Assembly: GCF_050717545.1 (NCBI RefSeq)
Contig: NZ_JBOITN010000038.1
Location: forward strand, 1-64,000
Length of the DNA: 64,000 nucleotides
Direction: 5' to 3'
Source: Clostridium_AD sp050717545
GTDB taxonomy: Bacteria; Bacillota; Clostridia; Clostridiales; Clostridiaceae
The number at the start of each line of letters is the position of its first letter. Position 1 is the first letter of the stretch. Under the pieces are notes generated by a model. The model worked only from the letters and a program-made list of their open reading frames with translations. It was not told the DNA's origin and ran no database searches. The translations under genes and the position numbers were made by a program. Shown one piece after another: positions 35,217 through 42,185 of this stretch.

Positions 35217-36578
35217 ATGTCAAGATTCAACTCAAGGTTTTGCTCTTTTATAGTTGCTGTAGTTATGGTGGGGGTTATAATACCGATTTCTTTAGTTAAT
35301 GCACAAACGAAAACACTCACAGCGGCAATATTAAAGACAAGTAAGGCAACATCTGTGGAAAGTAATGGAAAGTTTAGCCTGGCTTTTAAAGCTAAAGGAC
35401 TTTCAGAACAAGATCAAGAACAATTTGCTTTTATAGGTGAAATGTTAGACAACTTACAAGTAGATTTTAATACGAAATTGTCTGGAAATAATGAAGGAAC
35501 GATTTCAAGGCAATATGCTAAAATGTCAATAAATGTAGCTGGGAGTCCTTATAGCGGAGAATTATGGAGTGATATAAACCTTACAGGTAAAACCCCTATA
35601 GTTAAAGGAATTGTAAAATCGCCACAGATATTTGAAATGATGTTGCCACCTGAATATATGAATAAATATATGCTTCTTGATTTTGAGCAGATAAAGAAAA
35701 TGCCGGAAATGCAAACTGAATTAGGTAGTATGGATTTTGGCAAAATGATGAGTGAAAACAAGGAACTACAACAGTTGATTTTAACTATTTTTGAAAAATA
35801 TTCATCACAACTAGGGTTAGATTATAGTTTGGTATCTAATAATGGAAATGTATATAAAGTTAAAATTGATGATGCGCAATTTAAAGATATTATTAGAAAA
35901 GTAGTTAACTTAACTGCAAAAAATAAAGAAAATCAAAATCTTATATTAGATTTAATCATTACAGAGATGAAAAATAGTGGTGCATCGACTGAAGAAATTA
36001 ATAGTACAAAAGTTGATATGAATCAGATGTTTACTACACTTGAATCACAAGAATTTTTAGACAAGTTTAATCAAATGATGGACAAGCTTCAAGATGTAAA
36101 GATACTTGGAGATAATGGAATTGATATTACTTATACATTAGATGAAAATGGATATGTTATAAGTACAAAAGGAGATATGGAATTTGTTGCAGATATGGCA
36201 ATGCTGGATAAAGCATTTGGTGAAAGTGCAGCCGCAACAGCAAGTGAGAGTATTCCAAAAGGTATATATACAGTTGGTATGCATTTTGAGGTAAATAACA
36301 GCAATATTAATGGAAAAGTAAACATTGATATGCCAACAATTACTTCTGAAAATTCGTTTAATATTCAGGATTTAAATGACGAACCACTACCTGAAATTAT
36401 AACAGATATCAAGGAATTAAATGATATACCAAAAGCGCAAATTGTAGCACATACTGTTAAAGGTGGGAAGCTACCCAATACGTCCACACATTTATATGAC
36501 ATACTTCTTATCGGAGTTGTTTTATCACTGGTTGGGGCAATAGGCTGGGGCTGGACAAGCAGAAAACGATATGAATAA
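35217..36578 (+). CDS. Sortase-anchored secreted protein with LPNTS signal
   Basis: A 453-residue surface protein. The ATG at 35217 is chosen because GGGGGT sits 7 bases before it. Features in order: signal peptide (about 6-29, ending VNA-QT); a mature domain rich in Ser, Lys and Asp with beta-strand alternation, similar in feel to lipid-binding LppX/LolA-like folds, though family not recognised; then the cell-wall sorting signal LPNTS at 419-423, a hydrophobic helix (LLIGVVLSLVGAIGW), and the RKRYE tail. LPxT(S/A) pentapeptides are typical of class D sortases. The overlapping downstream gene is exactly such a sortase, so this is very likely its dedicated substrate. Confidence 0.85.
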   Translation: MSRFNSRFCSFIVAVVMVGVIIPISLVNAQTKTLTAAILKTSKATSVESNGKFSLAFKAKGLSEQDQEQFAFIGEMLDNLQVDFNTKLSGNNEGTISRQYAKMSINVAGSPYSGELWSDINLTGKTPIVKGIVKSPQIFEMMLPPEYMNKYMLLDFEQIKKMPEMQTELGSMDFGKMMSENKELQQLILTIFEKYSSQLGLDYSLVSNNGNVYKVKIDDAQFKDIIRKVVNLTAKNKENQNLILDLIITEMKNSGASTEEINSTKVDMNQMFTTLESQEFLDKFNQMMDKLQDVKILGDNGIDITYTLDENGYVISTKGDMEFVADMAMLDKAFGESAAATASESIPKGIYTVGMHFEVNNSNINGKVNIDMPTITSENSFNIQDLNDEPLPEIITDIKELNDIPKAQIVAHTVKGGKLPNTSTHLYDILLIGVVLSLVGAIGWGWTSRKRYE

Positions 36579-37230
36579 AATAAAACTATCAAGGGGCAAG
36601 GGGTCCATCATTAGGGATTTATCCCTGGGAATTATAGTCTTGGGTATAGGCTGTATTTCTTGGGCGGGGGTTAATATATGGAAACAATCTAATTATGCCG
36701 AGAATATCACTCCTAAACCTATTGCTGCAAAGGTAAGTAAGTTAGATGCAGAAAACACCCCAAAAGCGAAATTGGATACTTCGCTTGCTGTTGCCACATC
36801 TCATAAAGCTATTTATGCGGTATATCCATCGGAAGGTGACAATATTGGAAGTTTGACGATTCCGGCTTTAAAACGCAAATTGCCTATTTTACAGGGGACG
36901 GGCTCAAGGGAGTTAAAAAAAGGGGTAGGTCACTTCAACCAAAGTGTTCTTCCAGGGGAAAAAGATAATTGTGTTTTATCTGGACATCGTGATACGGTAT
37001 TTAGGCAAATAGGAAATTTGAATATAAAGGACCAACTGATTGTGCAAACATCCGCTGGAACATTCACCTACGAGGTGAGTGGAACTCGAATCGTCCATGC
37101 AGACGATAAAACAGTTATCGTACCTACAGACCATGCAGTTCTAACGATAACAACCTGTTACCCCTTCGATTATATTGGTAATGCTCCAGACCGATATATC
37201 ATCTTTGCAGATTTAATTAAAAGTAAATAA
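36571..37230 (+). CDS. Class D sortase
   Basis: A 219-residue transpeptidase. It has an N-terminal membrane anchor (about 17-35), a linker, and a catalytic beta-barrel from about 80. Catalytic residues are His139 (SGHRDT), Cys196 (TTCYPF) and Arg208 (PDRYI). The GTGSRELKKGVGHFNQSVLPGE region is typical of class D (YhcS-like) enzymes. Sortases cleave the LPxT-X bond and join the protein to peptidoglycan cross-bridges. It overlaps the LPNTS protein by 8 bases, which implies coupled translation. Class D enzymes in Bacillus act on LPDTS/LPDTA proteins, which fits the substrate motif here. Confidence 0.92.
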   Translation: MNKIKLSRGKGSIIRDLSLGIIVLGIGCISWAGVNIWKQSNYAENITPKPIAAKVSKLDAENTPKAKLDTSLAVATSHKAIYAVYPSEGDNIGSLTIPALKRKLPILQGTGSRELKKGVGHFNQSVLPGEKDNCVLSGHRDTVFRQIGNLNIKDQLIVQTSAGTFTYEVSGTRIVHADDKTVIVPTDHAVLTITTCYPFDYIGNAPDRYIIFADLIKSK

Positions 37231-37241
37231 ACTATTTAAAT

Positions 37242-37293
37242 AATAAAGCTACATTTCTTTAAATATAATATTTTAAAGGAATGTAGCTTTATT
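37242..37293. terminator. Terminator between sortase and diguanylate cyclase
   Basis: AATAAAGCTACATTTCTTT pairs with AAAGGAATGTAGCTTTATT (arms 37242-37263 and 37272-37293, one mismatch). The genes on either side converge. Confidence 0.85.
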
Positions 37294-37334
37294 AATGCAT
37301 TCATTCACTAATAGTAATTGGACCTGCAGGAACA

Positions 37335-38423
37335 TTATAAAGCCACATCACCCGTACACACCTTGTTTCTACCTGAATGTTTTGCATCGTATAATGCTAT
37401 ATCTGATATCTCTAAGAGTTTTTCTATTTCCTTTATATTTTCTGGATAACTAGCAACTCCTATTGACACAGTAATATTTATTTGGGTTCCAGTAGATAAA
37501 ATAAACGTATGAGTTTCAACACCACTGCGAATACGCTCAGCAATTCGAATTGCATGTGCATTGGCACAATCTAATAATAATACGGTAAATTCTTCTCCAC
37601 CATTCCTAGATACTATATCAAAACTCCTACTGTTATGAGTTAAAATTTTTCCTAGTTCATATAAAACTATATCTCCCTCTGCATGCCCATATGTATCATT
37701 AACTTTTTTAAAAAAATCAATATCAATCATTAATAGCGACAGACTTTCTTTTTTATCCATTGCATTTTTAATTGCATAGTTATATAGACTATCAAAATTT
37801 CTAACATTGTTCAGACCTGTTAGAAAATCTTTTGTAGATTCCACTTTTAACTTTCTAAATAATGCGTTTGTTGCAAGGCAATAGTTGGAATAGTGGGCTA
37901 TAACTAATGAGACTAAACAAGTTGTGCTCCAATAGATTAACAAAAAGTTTGCAAGATTCATTTTGTCTTTTAATAATATTATAAAAGCAACACTTGAAAA
38001 AACTAAGTTATATAACGTTGAATAAATCCATTTTTGAGAAGTTTTAATTTTTAGATTCGTTATGGATGCACAACCAATAACCACAATTATAGCCATAATA
38101 ACTGCTGTGATGGAGGCAGAATTAATACCGAAATAAGCTACTCGAAACAATATAATTAGTAATCCACAAATAATTACGGATATTGTTCCACCATATATAG
38201 CTGAAAGAGCTATAACGACATTTCTAAAATCCAGTAAAGTATTTTCACCAACATGTACACCAAACATCATTATAGTTATTCCTAATATGCCAGTTACAAC
38301 ACCAATAATTACTTTTATTTTGGCAGAAGACGAACTACCAATCTCATATTTTTTAATTAATTGACTTGCTAAACTTATAAAACTGATTTCAATCAACATG
38401 TTTATGAATAAATCCCTCAGCAA
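37335..38423 (-). CDS. Membrane diguanylate cyclase (5TMR-LYT-GGDEF)
   Basis: A 362-residue protein that synthesises c-di-GMP. The N-terminal 180 residues have five or six hydrophobic helices with GIT and AIYGG features of the 5TMR-LYT sensor domain, often linked to cell-wall or lysis sensing. The cytoplasmic GGDEF domain (about 195-355) has an intact GGEEF active site (RNGGEEFTVLL) and the DFFKKVNDTYGHAEGD substrate loop. I see no inhibitory RxxD motif directly before the active site. It converges on the sortase operon. Confidence 0.88.
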   Translation of the reverse strand: MLRDLFINMLIEISFISLASQLIKKYEIGSSSSAKIKVIIGVVTGILGITIMMFGVHVGENTLLDFRNVVIALSAIYGGTISVIICGLLIILFRVAYFGINSASITAVIMAIIVVIGCASITNLKIKTSQKWIYSTLYNLVFSSVAFIILLKDKMNLANFLLIYWSTTCLVSLVIAHYSNYCLATNALFRKLKVESTKDFLTGLNNVRNFDSLYNYAIKNAMDKKESLSLLMIDIDFFKKVNDTYGHAEGDIVLYELGKILTHNSRSFDIVSRNGGEEFTVLLLDCANAHAIRIAERIRSGVETHTFILSTGTQINITVSIGVASYPENIKEIEKLLEISDIALYDAKHSGRNKVCTGDVAL

Positions 38424-38636
38424 AAATAGTCCCCCTAGTTGTTTTAATGTTTAGTTAAATAATCCACATTAACTTTTATTTTATTCTATTATTATATTAC
38501 ACTTTTTTTATGTGAATATACAAGCAGTAATGTATATTCATTAATTCAAAAATGAATTACTATTAGTTATATTTTTACATTGCAAAAATAAGAAATATCA
38601 AATTTTTATGTAATCTTTGTGTGATTTCGTTATTAG

Positions 38637-38666
38637 TTGATTTTCACCTTATATTTATTATATAAT
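38637..38666 (+). promoter_or_regulatory. Promoter of the DUF1294 gene
   Basis: TTGATT at 38637-38642 and TATAAT at 38661-38666 with an 18-base spacer, 31 bases before the ATG. The 273-base divergent gap also holds the leftward promoter for the diguanylate cyclase, which I could not resolve. Confidence 0.65.
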
Positions 38667-38696
38667 TAACACACATGAATTGATTGGAGGAAGAAA

Positions 38697-38966
38697 ATGA
38701 AATTATTTTTGTATTACTTTTTGATTATAAATTTATATGGTATTTTTGTGATGTATTCAGATAAAAAGAAATCACGAAAGGGAAAATGGAGGACACCAGA
38801 AAACACTTTATTTACTATTGCAATTGTTTATGGTGCACTAGGAATATTTATGGGCATGCGTTTATTTAGGCATAAAACTAAACATAACAAGTTTGTAATA
38901 GGCATACCAGCCATCCTTATAGTTCAAATACTTATATTTTTAAAATACATTTATAAGGTGATATAA
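38697..38966 (+). CDS. DUF1294 family small membrane protein
   Basis: An 89-residue protein with the DUF1294 pattern: an N-terminal helix (3-20), a basic loop (DKKKSRKGKWRTPENTL), a second helix with IVYGALGIFMGM, the conserved RHKTKHNKF turn, and a third helix (VIGIPAILIVQILIFL). Family members occur widely, often fused to cold-shock domains in proteobacteria, with no established function. Here it stands alone. TTGGAGG precedes the ATG. Confidence 0.88.
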   Translation: MKLFLYYFLIINLYGIFVMYSDKKKSRKGKWRTPENTLFTIAIVYGALGIFMGMRLFRHKTKHNKFVIGIPAILIVQILIFLKYIYKVI

Positions 38967-39054
38967 TTTTAAAGATTTTCTCTTGAAATTTTAGTTATTT
39001 GAGGTTATAATAAGGGACAGCATAGTACTAAAGTATTCTAAAGGTGGTAATGAA

Positions 39055-39435
39055 GTGGACGATAAAATGTTTAAATTAATGGAAAAAATGTACATTGAGT
39101 TTTCTTCGTTTAAAACTGACATTAAAGAAATGAAACAGGATTTAACTAGTGTTAAAGAAGATTTAACTAGTGTTAAAGAAGATTTAATTAGTGTTAAAGA
39201 AGATGTTAAAGCATTAGGTGTTAAAGTTGATAAAAATACTATTTTATTAGAAAATTTGACAAGTAAAGTTGAAACTACTGCAGAAGTGCAAAAATCATAT
39301 ATGAATCAGAATGAAAAGGCACATGATTATATAGTAGAAAGAATAGGCGAAAAGATTAGTGTATTAGAACTTTCTACAAAAGATACTTCCAAGGATGTTA
39401 AGGAAATGAAAAGCGGTCTAAGGATGCTGAAATAG
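39055..39435 (+). CDS. Small coiled-coil protein with heptad duplications
   Basis: A 126-residue hydrophilic protein, no membrane segment, almost entirely predicted coiled coil. It starts at GTG, 7 bases after AAGGTGG. Three nearly identical DL(T/I)SVKE heptads occur at about residues 29-49. Similar proteins are common in clostridia as uncharacterised cytosolic helices, sometimes beside Rok- or DUF-type genes; I do not recognise a function. A hairpin and DnaA-box-like sites follow its stop codon. Confidence 0.7.
   Translation: MDDKMFKLMEKMYIEFSSFKTDIKEMKQDLTSVKEDLTSVKEDLISVKEDVKALGVKVDKNTILLENLTSKVETTAEVQKSYMNQNEKAHDYIVERIGEKISVLELSTKDTSKDVKEMKSGLRMLK
39139..39201 (+). repeat. 21-base tandem repeat equal to one heptad
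   Basis: Three consecutive 21-base units (39139, 39160, 39181), beginning GATTTAA(C/T)TAGTG, encode DLTSVKE, DLTSVKE and DLISVKE. One unit equals one coiled-coil heptad, so copy-number change would keep both frame and helix register. Confidence 0.85.
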
Positions 39436-39494
39436 TAGAAAATTATAATTGAAGTTATATATAAAAGTTAAAATTAATACAATAAATTTAAAAG

Positions 39495-39639
39495 TTATCA
39501 ACAACTTGTGGATAACTTTATAATAAAATTAAACATTCATGTATAAATATTGTATTGTTAGCATAATATGGTTTTATTAATGTGCAACAAATGAAAGTTA
39601 TCCTCAATTAGTGGATAACTTTCTTTATTTTGTGGATAA
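39495..39639. promoter_or_regulatory. Cluster of DnaA-box-like sequences within hairpins
   Basis: Five sites resembling TTATCCACA occur in 145 bases. Exact matches on the minus strand are at 39507-39515 and 39631-39639. One-mismatch sites are at 39495-39503, 39598-39606 (plus) and 39610-39618 (minus). The first two and the next two form inverted pairs (AAAGTTATC with GATAACTTT), so they could also be RNA hairpins; the second, followed by CTTTATTTT, may be a terminator for the genes on either side. The 229-base gap contains no gene. Confidence 0.5.
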
Positions 39640-39664
39640 AGTTATAATAATATGAAAATAACCT

Positions 39665-40522
39665 TCATTCATTCTTTAGATATAATTCATAATAAAGACT
39701 TTCTTTCCTGTCATCTTTAAGTCTAAACCTCTCTCTAATAGCGATTACGTCATCTTGATTGATGTCAGCTATAACTAGTCCTTCCTCCATATAAAGACTG
39801 CTTATTATATTACCTAGTGGGTCTATAATCATTGAGTCGCCGCTGTAAATTAATCCGTTTTCTTCTCCGCACCTGTTTATACCAGCAATGTAACATTGGT
39901 TTTCTATGGCTCTTGCTTTTAAAAGACAGATCCAGTGCTCGCGTCGTTTCATTGGCCAGTTGGATGCAACTGTAATTAATGTGGCATTTTTCGATGCTAT
40001 TTGAAATATTTCTGGGAAACGTAAATCGTAGCAGATAAAAGGGGCAATGGTAAAACCAAAGGCATCAAACAGTTTTATTTCATTCCCACTTTCATAAAAT
40101 TCGCTTTCTGATCCAAAGGAAAAGGGATGAATTTTACTGTAGTTTACAAGTTCTACACCTTGGGGCACACCTCGAGTTATTTCGAGAGGCACACCTCGAA
40201 TCACTTCTCGAGGCACACCTCGAGTTATTTCGAGAGGTGACACTACAGAATAACTATTTTTTGAGTGCGATGTGCCTTCTACATATCCAAATCCTATAGT
40301 AATGTTGAACTGCGAACTCTTTTCCTTGAAAAATTCTATAGTTTCATTATTATCTTCTCCTATAAGAGAAGTGTTCATAGAAAAACCTGTTAAAGTCATT
40401 TCAGGGAAAAGAATAATATCTATATTTTGAGTTGCGGCTTGCTCTATAAATTGCATAACCGTTTCTTTAGTCTTAGATTTATCTTCAAAGGTAATATCTA
40501 TTTGAGCTAATGCTAATTTCAT
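39665..40522 (-). CDS. Nitrilase-superfamily carbon-nitrogen hydrolase
   Basis: A 285-residue amidase; the ATG at 40522 is chosen because AGGAGG precedes it and MKLALAQIDITFED is the usual N-terminus. The catalytic triad is Glu41 (FPEMTLTGFS), Lys130 (YSKIHPFSFG) and Cys164 (FICYDLRFPE), as in the omega-amidase/YafV-like branch, which removes amide groups from small acids such as alpha-ketoglutaramate. Between residues 97 and 124, just before the catalytic Lys, there is an insert EITRGVPR-EVIRGVPL-EITRGVPQ made by a 24-base tandem repeat, absent from normal family members. The triad is intact so the enzyme may still work. Confidence 0.88.
   Translation of the reverse strand: MKLALAQIDITFEDKSKTKETVMQFIEQAATQNIDIILFPEMTLTGFSMNTSLIGEDNNETIEFFKEKSSQFNITIGFGYVEGTSHSKNSYSVVSPLEITRGVPREVIRGVPLEITRGVPQGVELVNYSKIHPFSFGSESEFYESGNEIKLFDAFGFTIAPFICYDLRFPEIFQIASKNATLITVASNWPMKRREHWICLLKARAIENQCYIAGINRCGEENGLIYSGDSMIIDPLGNIISSLYMEEGLVIADINQDDVIAIRERFRLKDDRKESLYYELYLKNE
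40166..40237 (-). repeat. 24-base in-frame palindromic array inside the nitrilase gene
   Basis: Three contiguous 24-base units (40166-40189, 40190-40213, 40214-40237) each begin CACACCTCGA and end CGAG(A)GG, forming a CCTCGA palindrome. Units 1 and 3 are identical. The flank reads CCTTGGGGCACACC, close to the CCTTGGGGACACCCC of the addA array. Confidence 0.92.
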
Positions 40523-40781
40523 AATGAAGGCCTCCTTATTATTAATTAATTTCACAAGAATTATCACCGATATCTGTAGCTATATTATATCATAATTACC
40601 ATCAATTCTAATTGTTCATAAATAATATCGCCATATAATACATATTATATAAGTGTATGGAAAAATGAATAAACCGAAAAGTATGTAGGATTTAGATGGA
40701 TGGTATATAATGAGATAATTGAAGTGCACTATTAAAGAAATTTATAGAGGTAAAGCGTATAATAAAGAAGGTGGTGACTAC

Positions 40782-41618
40782 ATGTTAAAAATTTCAAAGG
40801 AACTTCTGTGCAGAATTATGGATGATGATATTACTGCTTTGGCAGCTCAGCTTGCCTATGATTTATTGTTATCATTTTTTCCTTTTTTATTACTTTTAAT
40901 TAGCATGTTAGGTTATAGCAACTTAGAAAGTGCAGATGTATTGGTATATCTACAGCAAATAATGCCTAAAACTATTTTTGATTTAATTGCTACTACAGTT
41001 GTAAATGTGGTGGATTCAACAAGTGGAAATTTATTATCATTAAGTATAATAGGTGCGCTTTGGTCAGGGTCAAGTGGGTTCAGAGCTATAATTAAGGGGC
41101 TGAACAAAGCTTATGATGAAGAGGAAACAAGACCTTTCTGGAAAATAATAACTATATCAATATTGTTCATGGTAGGACTTGTAATTGCAATTATCATGGG
41201 AGTAACCCTTGTGGTATTTGGGCAAATGATAGGAAGGATTATTGGTAGCCGTCTAGGGTTATCTAGCAATTTTATAGTAAATTGGGATATTATAAGATAT
41301 TTAGTATCGGTAGGTGGAATGGCATTTACTTTTGCGGCATTATATCATTTTACTCCTTGTAGAAGACTTACATGGAAAGAGGTATTGCCTGGAGCTATAA
41401 TTAGTACTTTAGGTTGGTTGCTTGCTTCTTTAGGTTTTGCATATTATGTTAATAGTTTTGGTAGGTATTCTAGCATATATGGAGGAATAGGGGCAGTAAT
41501 AGTGTTAATGCTATGGCTTTATATAATCTCTGTTATAATTTTGTTTGGTGGAGAGGTTAACGCATTAGTGGCATTTGAAAAACAAGGAAAAACAAAACCA
41601 AAGTCGAAGAAGTATTAA
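40782..41618 (+). CDS. YihY/virulence factor BrkB family membrane protein
   Basis: A 278-residue integral membrane protein; the ATG at 40782 follows AAGGTGGTGA, so the longer frame from 40719 is not used. It shows the family features: an N-terminal amphipathic stretch with DDITALAAQLAYDLLLSFFPFLL, GALWSGSSGFRAIIKGLNKAYDEEETR, and six hydrophobic helices ending with LYIISVIILFGGEVNA. The family was once thought to include RNase BN, which is incorrect; true function is unknown. A -10-like TATAAT (40706-40711) lies upstream in the divergent region shared with the nitrilase. Confidence 0.9.
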   Translation: MLKISKELLCRIMDDDITALAAQLAYDLLLSFFPFLLLLISMLGYSNLESADVLVYLQQIMPKTIFDLIATTVVNVVDSTSGNLLSLSIIGALWSGSSGFRAIIKGLNKAYDEEETRPFWKIITISILFMVGLVIAIIMGVTLVVFGQMIGRIIGSRLGLSSNFIVNWDIIRYLVSVGGMAFTFAALYHFTPCRRLTWKEVLPGAIISTLGWLLASLGFAYYVNSFGRYSSIYGGIGAVIVLMLWLYIISVIILFGGEVNALVAFEKQGKTKPKSKKY

Positions 41619-41624
41619 GAGTTT

Positions 41625-41855
41625 CCTGCGTGACTTGCAAACGGGATTGAAACGGGAAATTCTATTAAAGAATTCTAACTTTTGCTTATGTAAAAATCTC
41701 TAGCGCTCACATTCGCCGTCCTGGCTCAGTTCACTAGCCTGGACCTCTGGGTCGCTCTCTGGGGGACATAACAATTATCAATTGTTATGCAACCTGTCAG
41801 GCTTGCGGGAAGAGCTAGAGAGCGCACGTTAAGAAATTTTAATTGCGCAAGACTA
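41625..41855. repeat. GC-richer mosaic element before the polysaccharide locus
   Basis: This part of the 560-base gap is markedly richer in G and C than its surroundings. TCTCTAGC (41697-41704) pairs with GCTAGAGA (41814-41821). Inside is a perfect palindrome, ATAACAATT-ATC-AATTGTTAT (41768-41788), preceded by GGGGGAC, so the core looks like the GGGAC-TAACAATT repeat. The left end (41650-41684) resembles a segment after sbcC. No coding frame or known riboswitch motif was seen. It could be a non-autonomous mobile element or an RNA. Confidence 0.5.
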
Positions 41856-41857
41856 TT

Positions 41858-41883
41858 CAGAAGGTTGTTCTTCTGGATTTTTT
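41858..41883 (+). terminator. Terminator upstream of the polysaccharide locus
   Basis: CAGAAG-GTTGTT-CTTCTG followed by GATTTTTT. It would end transcription from the BrkB gene or from the mosaic element. Confidence 0.75.
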
Positions 41884-42058
41884 GCGTGGGAAAATCACAT
41901 ATAATAGTATTTTCTGTAATGGTAAAAATTTCATCTAGACAAAATACAATAAAATAGGATATATTTAGTTATAATGAAACAAATATGTAAAAGTTAAAAA
42001 ATAAATATGACCAGCAATATAAGTTTCACAAAAGATTTACACTTATCTAAGGGTATTA

Positions 42059-42067
42059 TGGTATACT
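42059..42067 (+). promoter_or_regulatory. Extended -10 promoter of the first polysaccharide block
   Basis: TGG-TATACT is an extended -10 box (TG at 42059-42060). The only -35 candidate, TTTACA at 42036, has a 20-base spacer and is weak. The ATG follows about 120 bases later, leaving room for a leader. Confidence 0.5.
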
Positions 42068-42185
42068 AATTCGTAGTGAAAACGAATTTTAATAAATTAA
42101 ATGGCAATTGATATTTTTAGAGATATAGATATGTTTGAAAGATACAGAAAAAAATTTAAAAAGATTTAAAAAAAGGTGGATAAAT

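Noticed and set aside
37335..38423. Regulator of the sortase operon
   Set aside because: The genes converge on a shared terminator and there is no direct link in sequence.
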